Shown: positions 1 through 6,059 of the stretch, piece by piece
Position numbering within the stretch: the stretch's first letter is position 1
Layout: each line of letters begins with the position of its first letter
DNA from: Erysipelotrichaceae bacterium
GTDB lineage: Bacteria; Bacillota_I; Bacilli_A; Erysipelotrichales; Erysipelotrichaceae
Assembly (NCBI GenBank): GCA_017620435.1
Contig: JAFZQL010000048.1
Location: 1-17,033, forward strand
Direction of reading: 5' to 3'
DNA length: 17,033 bases
Program-made: the position numbers and the translations under genes
Notes under the pieces: model-generated
Database searches by the model: none
The model's input: the letters and a program-made list of their open reading frames with translations, nothing else
What the model was told of the DNA's origin: nothing

Positions 1-1
1 C

Positions 2-859
2 GTGAACGACGAAGCTCCGGCTGAAGTTATCGATATCCTGCACGAAAACGGGATACGTCTGATCCTACTGCGCTGTGCCGGTTTCAACAATGTTGATCTG
101 GAGACCTGTTCAAAATACGGGATCAAGGTTGCCAGAGTGCCTGCCTATTCCCCGTATGCCGTTGCGGAACACGCCATGGCGATCATCCAGGAAGCCAACA
201 GAAGACTGCACAAGGCCGACCGTAAGGTCAGAGAAAACCACTTCGCCCTGTCGGGTTGATTGGGTGTCGATCTCCACAACAAGATCTGCGGCGTCATGGG
301 AACCGGAAAGATCGGCGAATGTTTTGCCCGGATCGCCAAGGGCTACGGTATGAGAGTCATCGGCTGGGATGCCTATCCGAACTCGAAACTGGTCGAGGAA
401 GGACTGCTGACCTATGTCGATAAAGACGAACTGCTGCAGAAAGCCGATCTGATCTCTCTCCACGCTCCTTTGATCATGGGAGAAGGAGGGACCTACCATC
501 TGATCGATGAAGAAGCGATCAATAAAATGAAGGACAGCGTAATGCTGGTGAATACCGCCAGAGGACCGCTGATCGATTCGGATGCGCTGATCAGGGCCCT
601 GAAGAAAGGCAAGTTCCAGGCCGTGGCACTGGATGTCTATGAAGGAGAGGACGAGAACGTCTATACAGACAGAAGCGATGAAGCCTTAAGCAGTTCCATC
701 ACCGCCAGACTGCAGATCTTCCCGCAGCTGGTCCTGACCTCCCATCAGGCTTTCTTTACCAGAGAAGCAATGCAGGCGATCGCCGTAACGACGATGGAAA
801 ACGCCCGCAACTTCAATGAAGGAAACGACCTGGGAAACGCAGAAGTCAAAGCGAAATAA
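2..859 (+). pseudogene. D-lactate dehydrogenase / D-2-hydroxyacid dehydrogenase, 5'-cut by window and interrupted by an in-frame TGA
   Basis: Family function: NAD-dependent reduction of pyruvate (or another 2-keto acid) to the D-hydroxy acid in the cytoplasm. The reading frame is open from the window edge, so the first ~50 residues lie upstream. Visible are the substrate-side segment (RCAGFNNVDL), the Rossmann motif GTGKIG after position 299, the arginine motif NTARGPLID near 552-576, the acidic segment DVYEGEDENVYTDRSDE and the catalytic-histidine motif TSHQAFFTREAM near 738-774. A TGA at 257-259 interrupts the frame exactly where the family has a conserved Leu (G-L-x-G-F-D); the same frame resumes at once with LGVDLH and runs intact to TAA at 857-859. 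No frame change is needed, so one substitution (TTA to TGA, for example) explains it. It may be a recent nonsense allele or a base-call error; all catalytic motifs downstream are preserved. Neighbouring genes use TGA as a normal stop, arguing against recoding. Confidence 0.85.
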
Positions 860-884
860 AAACGGCTGTTCAGCCGTTTTCTTT
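859..884. terminator. Bidirectional intrinsic terminator
   Basis: The stem AAAACGGCT (859-867) pairs with AGCCGTTTT (872-880) around a GTTC loop, followed by CTTT. The A-rich and T-rich arms let it work in both directions, serving the dehydrogenase (+) and the DUF1836 gene (-) that ends at 883. Confidence 0.85.
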
Positions 885-1377
885 ATAAATCGGATAACAG
901 TTCGTTCAGGTAGATACGCTGGATAATCGTCGTGATCAGCGTTTTCAGCAGCGCCTTTTCTTTGTTTTTTTCTTTAACCGGAGGGATCTCCTTCCCTTCA
1001 GACATCCTTTGCAGATCTTCTTCAAAGAATCGGGCAAAACACTCATACGCTTCCTCGCAGGTTGAAACCTGTTTCTGAATGCTGAACAGTCTTGCGACAT
1101 CTTCCAGAGACAGAACACATTTCGTCAAAGCGATAAAAATCAGATAGGCGATCTGATCTCTGCCGTACTGCTTCTTTACCGGATGGGCGATCAGTTTGTG
1201 TTTTACATAATTGGAGATCATGGAATTGGTAATGCTGCAGCCGGGTATGACACTCAGACACTCGTTGATATACTTGGAAGTCTGATCCAGATACAGACCG
1301 ACGGAAGGTATCTCTTTATAAGTCGGAAGACGGAACGTTTCCATTGCGTTTCTTTTTTCTTTACTGATTTCTAGCAT
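883..1377 (-). CDS. DUF1836 family protein, possible DNA-binding regulator
   Basis: A 164-residue protein with the DUF1836 signature: an N-terminal FRLPTYKEIPSVGLYLDQ stretch (~16-33), then ITNSMISNYVKHKLI (~49-63) and PVKKQYGRDQIAYLIFI (~66-82), then a helical, charged C-terminus. The family has no established biochemical role. The segment S-x-M-I-S-N-Y-V-K-x-K-L-I followed by P-x-x-x-x-Y-x-R-x-Q-I resembles the helix-turn-helix and recognition region of MerR-like regulators; that is my inference. Start chosen at 1377 because AAGAAGGAA lies just upstream; the internal Met12 has no good SD. The gene diverges from trhA, and the 138-bp gap holds three copies of an operator-like motif, so autoregulation plus control of trhA is a reasonable hypothesis. 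It shares a hairpin terminator with the convergent dehydrogenase. Confidence 0.85.
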   Translation of the reverse strand: MLEISKEKRNAMETFRLPTYKEIPSVGLYLDQTSKYINECLSVIPGCSITNSMISNYVKHKLIAHPVKKQYGRDQIAYLIFIALTKCVLSLEDVARLFSIQKQVSTCEEAYECFARFFEEDLQRMSEGKEIPPVKEKNKEKALLKTLITTIIQRIYLNELLSDL

Positions 1378-1392
1378 TCTTTCCTTCTTTCT

Positions 1393-1467
1393 ACAGGTTT
1401 TATAAAAACTCTTGACAGGTTATATGAAACATCTTAGAATACAGTTATAAGTTTTTTAAAAACCTGT
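1393..1467. promoter_or_regulatory. Cluster of three operator-like repeats around the trhA promoter
   Basis: Copy 1 is ACAGGTTTTATAAAAACT at 1393-1410. Copy 2 is ACAGGTTATATGAAACAT at 1415-1432, 22 bp later. Copy 3 is inverted at 1450-1467 and matches copy 1 at 16 of 18 positions. Copies 1 and 3 are themselves near-palindromes (AGGTTT-N4-AAAACT type). Copy 2 overlaps the -35 box and spacer of the trhA promoter, and copies 1 and 3 flank it. This arrangement suits a repressor acting on both divergent genes. The binding protein is unknown; the adjacent DUF1836 product is a candidate. Confidence 0.6.
1412..1440 (+). promoter_or_regulatory. Sigma-A-type promoter of trhA
   Basis: A perfect TTGACA -35 (1412-1417), a 17-bp spacer and TAGAAT as -10 (1435-1440). 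Transcription would begin near 1447 and give a leader of roughly 70 nt containing copy 3 of the repeat and the AAGGAGG ribosome binding site. Confidence 0.8.
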
Positions 1468-1515
1468 GATAAGTTTATTATAATACCATATTTAGAGATA
1501 AACAAGGAGGTAAAA

Positions 1516-2199
1516 ATGGAATTGAGACTGAAAGAACTGAATCGGCTTGAAAACAAGCCGTACATGTCGATCAAAGATCCAATCAGTACACTGACACATT
1601 TCATCGGTTTTATTGCAGCCATCTTTCTGACTCCTGTCCTTTTGAGCAAAGCCGGGATGCATCGTTCGGAAATCAAAGATCTTCTGGGTTTCAGCATCTA
1701 CTGTCTGAGCCTGATCATCCTTTACGGGGCAAGTTCCGCCCATCATGCGTTTGTACTGCCTGAAAGGCCCTCAAGGATCCTGAGGAAGATCGATCACATC
1801 AGTATCTTCCTGCTGATCGCCGGAACGTATACGCCTCTTTGTCTAAGCGTTCTGGATCCTGAAAACGGGATGCAGCTGCTGAAGGCAATCTGGCTGATTG
1901 CAGCGGCAGGGATTCTGATGAAAGCTTTCTGGATCGGTTGTCCGAAATACGTTTCCTCTCTTACGTATATCCTGATGGGATGGCTGGCTCTGTGGAAGAT
2001 ATCAGCCGTCTGTCGGGCCATGGATACAGGTGCTTTTCTCTGGCTGCTTGTGGGAGGGATTTTCTATACCATCGGCGGGATCCTCTATGCCCTAAGGATC
2101 TCCTTTTCCAAAGACTGGAGCGAACACGAAGTCTTCCATCTGTTTGTTCTGCTGGGATCTCTCTGCCACTACATCATGATCTACGTCTTTGTTGCATAG
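1516..2199 (+). CDS. trhA: Hemolysin III / PAQR family membrane protein TrhA
   Basis: A 227-residue integral membrane protein with about seven hydrophobic helices, the usual size for the family. Recognisable PAQR motifs are SSAHHAF (~74-79), KIDHISIFLLIAGTYTP (~91-107) and the C-terminal SEHEVFHLFVLLGSLCHY (~202-219). The Asp/His residues in these motifs (His76/77, Asp93/His94, His204, His208) are those thought to bind the metal in the PAQR superfamily. Bacterial members were first described as hemolysin III and are now linked to membrane lipid homeostasis rather than secretion of a toxin. The start is firm: AAGGAGG sits just upstream of the ATG. It is a single-gene unit with a strong promoter and an intrinsic terminator, divergent from the DUF1836 gene. 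Confidence 0.95.
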   Translation: MELRLKELNRLENKPYMSIKDPISTLTHFIGFIAAIFLTPVLLSKAGMHRSEIKDLLGFSIYCLSLIILYGASSAHHAFVLPERPSRILRKIDHISIFLLIAGTYTPLCLSVLDPENGMQLLKAIWLIAAAGILMKAFWIGCPKYVSSLTYILMGWLALWKISAVCRAMDTGAFLWLLVGGIFYTIGGILYALRISFSKDWSEHEVFHLFVLLGSLCHYIMIYVFVA

Positions 2200-2225
2200 T
2201 CTTTCACAGCAGCAGTTCTTCTCCC

Positions 2226-2249
2226 GCAGGCGAATGCCTGCTTTTTTTT
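2226..2249 (+). terminator. Intrinsic terminator of trhA
   Basis: The stem GCAGGC (2226-2231) and GCCTGC (2236-2241) encloses a GAAT loop and is followed by eight T residues (2242-2249). Confidence 0.9.
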
Positions 2250-2305
2250 ACAATTCATTTAGGATTTTCCGTTTTTTCGGTGAATGATGTAATGGAGGTA
2301 CAGGC

Positions 2306-2425
2306 ATGCGTTATCTTCACAGGCTGCGGGTTGCGAAAGGAGGATGTATGGATCGAAACATGATCCTGAAAACGATCACGATCGTTATGCAGATCAACGT
2401 GCTGATCCTGATCTTTTTTATCTGA
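2306..2425 (+). CDS. Tiny hydrophobic peptide with two in-frame starts (39 or 25 residues)
   Basis: A short ORF starts at ATG 2306 with GGAGG at 2294-2298, and an in-frame internal ATG at 2348 is preceded by AAAGGAGG. Both spacings suit initiation. The long form begins MRYLHRLRVAKGG, basic and charged; the short form begins MDRNMILK. Both share a C-terminal transmembrane-like run of Ile/Val/Leu/Phe ending ILIFFI. The unit lies alone between two terminators, in a 308-bp stretch with no larger gene. A possible extended -10 (TGATGTAAT, 2285-2293) would place the start point near 2300, which would favour the second ATG. Size and make-up recall small membrane toxins of type I systems or other regulatory membrane peptides, but I do not recognise the family and see no clear antisense RNA promoter. 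Function unknown. Confidence 0.5.
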   Translation: MRYLHRLRVAKGGCMDRNMILKTITIVMQINVLILIFFI

Positions 2426-2460
2426 ATACGATCGGACAAAGATGATCCCGCAGCCGAAAG

Positions 2461-2502
2461 AAAGGTCATCACTCAAGGATGGCCTTTTCCTTATTCTTTT
2501 TT
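2461..2502. terminator. Bidirectional terminator between the tiny ORF and the DUF4236 gene
   Basis: A ten-pair stem AAAGGTCATC (2461-2470) and GATGGCCTTT (2478-2487), with one G-U pair and a 7-nt loop, is followed by a T-rich tail to 2502. Read on the minus strand the same hairpin is followed by CTTTC, so it probably also ends the convergent DUF4236 transcript. Confidence 0.75.
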
Positions 2503-2507
2503 ACGGA

Positions 2508-3641
2508 TCAGCGTTTTTCGTTGAGCAGTCTCAAACCTTCTTTCAGACATTCTGCCGAAGAAGCGTATTCTTTCTCCATCAGCTGCGGAAGTATCCTGTT
2601 GATATCCGCCGTCTTGTAGCCCAGTTCCTTTAATCCCAGCAGCGCATCATCGATGATCGAATCTGCCTCTGCCTTGGACTCCATCTCATAAGGCTTAATG
2701 GCTTTAAAGCTGTAATTCGAGGACATGTTGATCCTGTTTTCAAAACGCAAGATGAATTCGTATGGATCATCCACTTCCGAAAGATCGGTCTTCTCGAACA
2801 GATCTCTGGTATATCTGACCGAATACAGATACTGATCCACCTGATCGCCGTTCTTGTTTCTGACGGTATTGAAACCGGAAAGCACGATCTCATCGATATA
2901 GGAAGAAAGATTGAAATAGTTGGCGCTCAGGAAGATACCCAGGCTCATGACCGTCCGGGCGTATTCTTCTTTCAGCTGCGCCTGTGTCTTTTTCTTGTAT
3001 ACGATCTTTCCGGAAACTTCGATCGGATATTCCGTACTGACGTTTTCGATTTCCGGCAGATCCAGGTCAACATACAGGATATTGTCTTCCAGCTCATAGT
3101 TGACTCTGACATCGTAAGCCAGTTCCAGATTGTTCATGAAGGAAGAAACGAAGTTCTCGATCGTATCCTCGTCTCCCTCGATACTGTACTGATACAGTTC
3201 TCTTCCCGCTTCCGATTCCAGTTCTTTTGCGTACTGCGCAAACGCTTCTTTACTCATGACCGGATCGGCATACTTGTGCAGGTTGATCTTGGCTTCCTGG
3301 TTGTTTCTGTATTCTTCCAGGATCTCTTGCGTATTTGTCGTATTCTTGATTTCGGCGGTTTTTGTTTCTTCTGCCGGCTGATAGGTCTTTTTTGTGACAG
3401 AGGTCTTCTTCTTGTTCGATTTCTTGCCTGATTTCTTCAGACCTCCGGCGATCTTTTTCCGGTAGGAGATCCCTGTTCCGTTGATCCCGACCAGTGCCGG
3501 ACTCAGATTCAGGTAAGTCCCTCTGGTTCCGACACTGACAGAAGCGCCCTTCTTGCCGATCGTTGTGGAGATCCCGTAACGGGAGATGTTCAGCCGCAGA
3601 TAGTTTCCCAGCTTAATCGATTTTGAAAATCTGATGCCCAT
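2508..3641 (-). CDS. DUF4236 domain protein with a long uncharacterised C-terminal region
   Basis: Of 377 residues, the first ~65 form a DUF4236 domain (MGIRFSKSIKLGNYLRLNIS, then the glycine-rich GKKGASVSVGTRGTYLNLSP and GTGISYRKK). Residues ~66-115 are a Lys/Thr/Glu-rich linker. The remaining ~260 residues look like a folded, acidic alpha/beta region that I do not recognise. No signal peptide or membrane segment is visible. DUF4236 proteins are usually much shorter and have no known function; they are common at the N-terminus of fusion proteins. The gene has its own -10 (TATAAT, minus strand, 3664-3669) overlapping the stop of the upstream PHP gene, so it may be transcribed both alone and with the upstream operon. 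AGGAAAAACGAGG precedes the start. Confidence 0.8.
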   Translation of the reverse strand: MGIRFSKSIKLGNYLRLNISRYGISTTIGKKGASVSVGTRGTYLNLSPALVGINGTGISYRKKIAGGLKKSGKKSNKKKTSVTKKTYQPAEETKTAEIKNTTNTQEILEEYRNNQEAKINLHKYADPVMSKEAFAQYAKELESEAGRELYQYSIEGDEDTIENFVSSFMNNLELAYDVRVNYELEDNILYVDLDLPEIENVSTEYPIEVSGKIVYKKKTQAQLKEEYARTVMSLGIFLSANYFNLSSYIDEIVLSGFNTVRNKNGDQVDQYLYSVRYTRDLFEKTDLSEVDDPYEFILRFENRINMSSNYSFKAIKPYEMESKAEADSIIDDALLGLKELGYKTADINRILPQLMEKEYASSAECLKEGLRLLNEKR

Positions 3642-3663
3642 AACAATACCTCGTTTTTCCTTT

Positions 3664-3669
3664 ATTATA
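3664..3669 (-). promoter_or_regulatory. Candidate -10 box for the DUF4236 gene
   Basis: TATAAT on the minus strand, 22 bp upstream of the DUF4236 start. No good -35 is seen at 17 bp, so support is the -10 and its position only. Confidence 0.4.
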
Positions 3670-4540
3670 ACGGATGGAACACCGGTTCCATATGTTCAAA
3701 TGTACAGATCTCTTTATAGCCTGTTTCCTTCAGGATCCGATATCCATCCGGAATGTGATCGCCCAGATACTTCGTCGTATGTCCGTCGGAACCGACGGTG
3801 ATGATCCTTCCTCCAAGATCCTTGTACAGTTTCAGGATCTCTTTGGACGGTGTGGTATCCTTTAAGCCGTAGTGCCAGGAAGAAGTATTCAATTCAATAC
3901 CTTTCCCGTCGGAGATCGCCAGTTTCAGGATCTCGGCGATCAGATCCCTGACTTTTTCAAACGGATAGACACCCTGTTCATCGTACCTGATGATCATATC
4001 CAGATGAGCGAGATCGCTGTAATTTTTAAATCTCTTCTGTATCTCATAGATCTCTTTGTAATAGAGTTCGTTGTATTCCTTCTGCGTCTTTCCTCTCTGG
4101 AAATCCTGCGGCCAGAATTCCTGATTGTCGATCTGATGTACCGACAGCAGAACGAAATCCAGCTCGTTCCGATACGTCTGAAAGAGCTTTTCATAGGGAT
4201 CAAGGGTAATCGTCTGAATCCCGAATTCCAGTCCCTGCTTAATAGAGATCCTGCCTTTATATGTCTCTTTCATTCTTAACAGCTTTCCGAAGTATTCCGG
4301 ATAGTTGACATTCGCAAGTGGATCCGGTGAAGACGGATCATAGCTCACTCCGTCTCCTTTGCGCCATTCTATGTCTCCTTCATCCCAGTCCTTCTTGACG
4401 CCGTAGTCGACATGATCCGTAAAACAGATCTCATCCAGTCCGAGTTCGATCGCTCTTTCGATCTGCTTCTCCATCGGTTCTCTGCTGTCATCAGAGAATT
4501 CACTGTGAACGTGATAGTCAGCGAACATACTGTTTCTCAT
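3665..4540 (-). CDS. Histidinol-phosphatase HisJ-family PHP domain phosphoesterase
   Basis: A 291-residue PHP-fold metallo-phosphoesterase; family members hydrolyse L-histidinol phosphate in histidine synthesis, though many paralogs act on other phosphates. All PHP metal-binding motifs are visible: DYHVHSEFSDD (His10, His12), FTDHVDYG (Asp42/His43), KQGLEFG (Glu105), SVHQID (His135), AHLDMI (His179) and GSDGH (Asp252/His254). It starts with an ATGA overlap on the stop of the upstream small membrane gene, indicating translational coupling; the SD is weak (AGAAAG). No other his genes are present here, so a role in histidine synthesis is not supported by context. A downstream Met5 is an alternative start. 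Confidence 0.9.
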   Translation of the reverse strand: MRNSMFADYHVHSEFSDDSREPMEKQIERAIELGLDEICFTDHVDYGVKKDWDEGDIEWRKGDGVSYDPSSPDPLANVNYPEYFGKLLRMKETYKGRISIKQGLEFGIQTITLDPYEKLFQTYRNELDFVLLSVHQIDNQEFWPQDFQRGKTQKEYNELYYKEIYEIQKRFKNYSDLAHLDMIIRYDEQGVYPFEKVRDLIAEILKLAISDGKGIELNTSSWHYGLKDTTPSKEILKLYKDLGGRIITVGSDGHTTKYLGDHIPDGYRILKETGYKEICTFEHMEPVFHPL

Positions 4541-4839
4541 TTCTTTCTGATCTTTCCGATAAGAAAAAGGATCAGGAACACGATCAGGGCGATCGCCAGA
4601 AGCCAGACGATGAATGCGAGCGGTTCAAAACGGAGATGCAAAGAATCGCTGCTGTTCGGTTCCATCGCATAGATATGTACGGCGATCAGTCCAAAACCGG
4701 ATTCGACCGTGATCTCTCCGCCGAAGCTTCTAAAGCACAGAAACAGGTGCCTGTTGAACTGATAATAGATATAGTTGATCAGCGCTCCTACCAGGTTGAC
4801 TGCCAGAGAGATGATCAGTGACAACGTAATTTTCTTCAT
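4537..4839 (-). CDS. Small two-TM membrane protein of unknown function
   Basis: A 100-residue protein with an N-terminal hydrophobic helix (~4-26), a central ~40-residue loop (RHLFLCFRSFGGEITVESGF), a second strongly hydrophobic helix (~74-96) and a basic tail GKIRKK. Topology suggests both ends on the same side of the membrane. TAGGAAC lies 6-7 nt upstream of the ATG. It begins 9 nt after the nitroreductase stop and overlaps the PHP gene by 4 nt, so the three are almost certainly co-transcribed. I do not recognise the family. Confidence 0.75.
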   Translation of the reverse strand: MKKITLSLIISLAVNLVGALINYIYYQFNRHLFLCFRSFGGEITVESGFGLIAVHIYAMEPNSSDSLHLRFEPLAFIVWLLAIALIVFLILFLIGKIRKK

Positions 4840-4848
4840 GATATGTTC

Positions 4849-5376
4849 CTAATCGATATAGTAGACTCTGCCCGGTTTCCTCGGTGCCGCTTCCGGGATC
4901 TCTCCGTCGATATAACCGATCGCGCAGTGTCCGATACCTTCCCATTCCCCTTCAATACCCAGGTCTTTCAGAAGCTGTTTGTATTCATCTGTTTCGAATT
5001 CTTCCCTGGCTCTGTTGATCCAGATGCTGCCAAGTCCCAGCGATGTCGCCGTCAGCATCATGTTTTCCATCACCAGAGAACCGTCATAGACTCTGTTGGA
5101 AGACGACTTGTCCCCCAGAACGACCAGAATGACCGGAGCGCCGTAGAAAGGATCCGTATTCACTTCCCTGCCTACGACTCTGTAGTTGTCTCTGGAAATC
5201 TTATCCCTCAGTTCTTTGTTTGTTACAGCCAGAATGATGGACGACTGCAGGCCGTGTCCGCTCGGAGCATAGAGCCCCGCTTCGATGATCTGATCGATGT
5301 CTTCCTTCTTCGGCATCTCTGCCTTGAATTTCCGTATGCTCCTTCTTTTCAGAATACATTCCATGACTTCATTCAT
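4849..5376 (-). CDS. Nitroreductase family protein (FMN-dependent NAD(P)H oxidoreductase)
   Basis: A 175-residue nitroreductase-fold enzyme, expected to bind FMN and reduce nitro compounds, quinones or similar substrates in the cytoplasm as a dimer. Seen are the N-terminal FMN phosphate-binding segment ILKRRSIRKFK (~8-18), the APSGHGLQSS loop (~38-47), and the C-terminal SLGLGSIWINRA and GHCAIGYIDG segments. Start choice: the frame is open to an ATG at 5475, which also has an AGGAAA upstream, but the ATG at 5376 is preceded by GGGAGGAA at ideal distance and matches where family members begin, so the 33-residue extension is probably untranslated or an alternative form. It heads a minus-strand operon with the small membrane protein and the PHP phosphatase. 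Confidence 0.9.
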   Translation of the reverse strand: MNEVMECILKRRSIRKFKAEMPKKEDIDQIIEAGLYAPSGHGLQSSIILAVTNKELRDKISRDNYRVVGREVNTDPFYGAPVILVVLGDKSSSNRVYDGSLVMENMMLTATSLGLGSIWINRAREEFETDEYKQLLKDLGIEGEWEGIGHCAIGYIDGEIPEAAPRKPGRVYYID

Positions 5377-5503
5377 AAGTGTTCCTCCCAGTATTATCTC
5401 ATCAGTTCCCTGTTCTCCCCGCTGCCGGATTCTTTCTTCTTCTTGAATCGCATCAGAAATCTCCAGGGCTTTCATATGATTTCCTGTATGTTCCTACCCT
5501 TTC

Positions 5504-5509
5504 ATTATA
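5504..5509 (-). promoter_or_regulatory. Candidate -10 box for the nitroreductase operon
   Basis: TATAAT on the minus strand in the divergent gap. No convincing -35; the position is occupied by part of a dyad ATACT-GTTTT-AGTAT (5531-5545). Confidence 0.4.
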
Positions 5510-5530
5510 ACCGAGAGGTATCCGATTCTT

Positions 5531-5545
5531 ATACTGTTTTAGTAT
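5531..5545. repeat. Short dyad ATACT-N5-AGTAT in the nitroreductase/barnase divergent region
   Basis: A perfect 5-bp inverted repeat with a 5-bp centre; a third ATACT occurs at 5564-5568 beside the barnase -10. It could be an operator for either divergent promoter, but it is short enough to be chance. Confidence 0.3.
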
Positions 5546-5567
5546 CTGCCATTCCCAAGAAGAATAC

Positions 5568-5576
5568 TGATATAAT
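5568..5576 (+). promoter_or_regulatory. Extended -10 promoter of the barnase-barstar operon
   Basis: TGATATAAT, an extended -10 with a perfect TATAAT hexamer (5571-5576). The ATG follows after only 6 nt, so transcripts from here would be leaderless or nearly so. No good -35 is seen. Confidence 0.5.
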
Positions 5577-5582
5577 GAGGTT

Positions 5583-6059
5583 ATGAAAAAGTATTTGAAA
5601 TTCGTCCTGCTTGCCGCCCTGATCGCTCTGGGGCTTTTTGCCTTTCTCTATTTCAGAGACTATAAACCGACGGTCGATCCGGATCCAGTTGTCCAGGAAA
5701 ATGTCATCAGAGAAGACGGGATCTATACTTCCAAGGAAGATGTCGCCCTGTATCTGTATACCTATCGGAAACTGCCGCGTAATTTCGTAACGAAAGACGA
5801 AGCGAAAAACATGGGCTGGGTCGCCAGCAAGGGCAATCTTCAGGATGTCTGCGATACCTGCAGCATCGGCGGAGACCGTTTCGGGAACCGGGAAGGAAAA
5901 CTTCCGAAAAAGAACGGACGCATCTACTACGAGTGCGATATCGACTACCACGGAGGAACCAGGAACGAAAAAAGGATCGTCTATTCCAATGACAGACTGA
6001 TCTACTATACGGAAGACCACTACAGCACTTATGAGCTGTTATATGGAGAAGAAGAATGA
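5583..6059 (+). CDS. Barnase-type guanyl-specific ribonuclease with N-terminal membrane anchor
   Basis: A 158-residue protein with a hydrophobic helix at ~6-24, a short linker, and a barnase (microbial RNase N1/T1 superfamily) domain from ~46 to the end. Compared from memory with Bacillus barnase, the catalytic residues fall at a constant offset of 44 with no gaps: Lys27 to Lys71 (VTKDEA), Arg59 to Arg103 (GNREGKLP), general base Glu73 to Glu117, Arg83 to Arg127, Arg87 to Arg131, and acid His102 to His146 (EDHYSTY). It should therefore be an active RNA endonuclease. The leader lacks an obvious A-x-A cleavage site, so it may stay membrane-anchored with the domain outside. Cys90 and Cys93 (DVCDTCSIGG) replace residues of a surface loop in barnase. 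It overlaps the barstar gene by 4 nt (ATGA). Confidence 0.93.
   Translation: MKKYLKFVLLAALIALGLFAFLYFRDYKPTVDPDPVVQENVIREDGIYTSKEDVALYLYTYRKLPRNFVTKDEAKNMGWVASKGNLQDVCDTCSIGGDRFGNREGKLPKKNGRIYYECDIDYHGGTRNEKRIVYSNDRLIYYTEDHYSTYELLYGEEE

Noticed and set aside
257..259. TGA read as Trp, Gly or selenocysteine in the dehydrogenase
   Set aside because: TGA is a normal stop for several intact genes here (barnase, PfkB, DUF4236, alpha/beta hydrolase), the family has Leu at this site, and I see no SECIS-like stem just downstream.
2250..2507. Antisense RNA antitoxin for the tiny hydrophobic ORF
   Set aside because: I found no minus-strand pair of -35/-10 boxes at proper spacing and no separate minus-strand terminator inside the region; a type I toxin-antitoxin call is therefore unsupported.
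3674..3691. Perfect 7-bp inverted repeat ATGGAAC-ACCG-GTTCCAT as a terminator or operator
   Set aside because: It lies inside the last codons of the PHP gene and lacks a T-tract; most likely coincidental.
4843..5586. Plus-strand ORF (247 codons) opposite the nitroreductase
   Set aside because: Covers a well-supported nitroreductase on the other strand and has no family resemblance.
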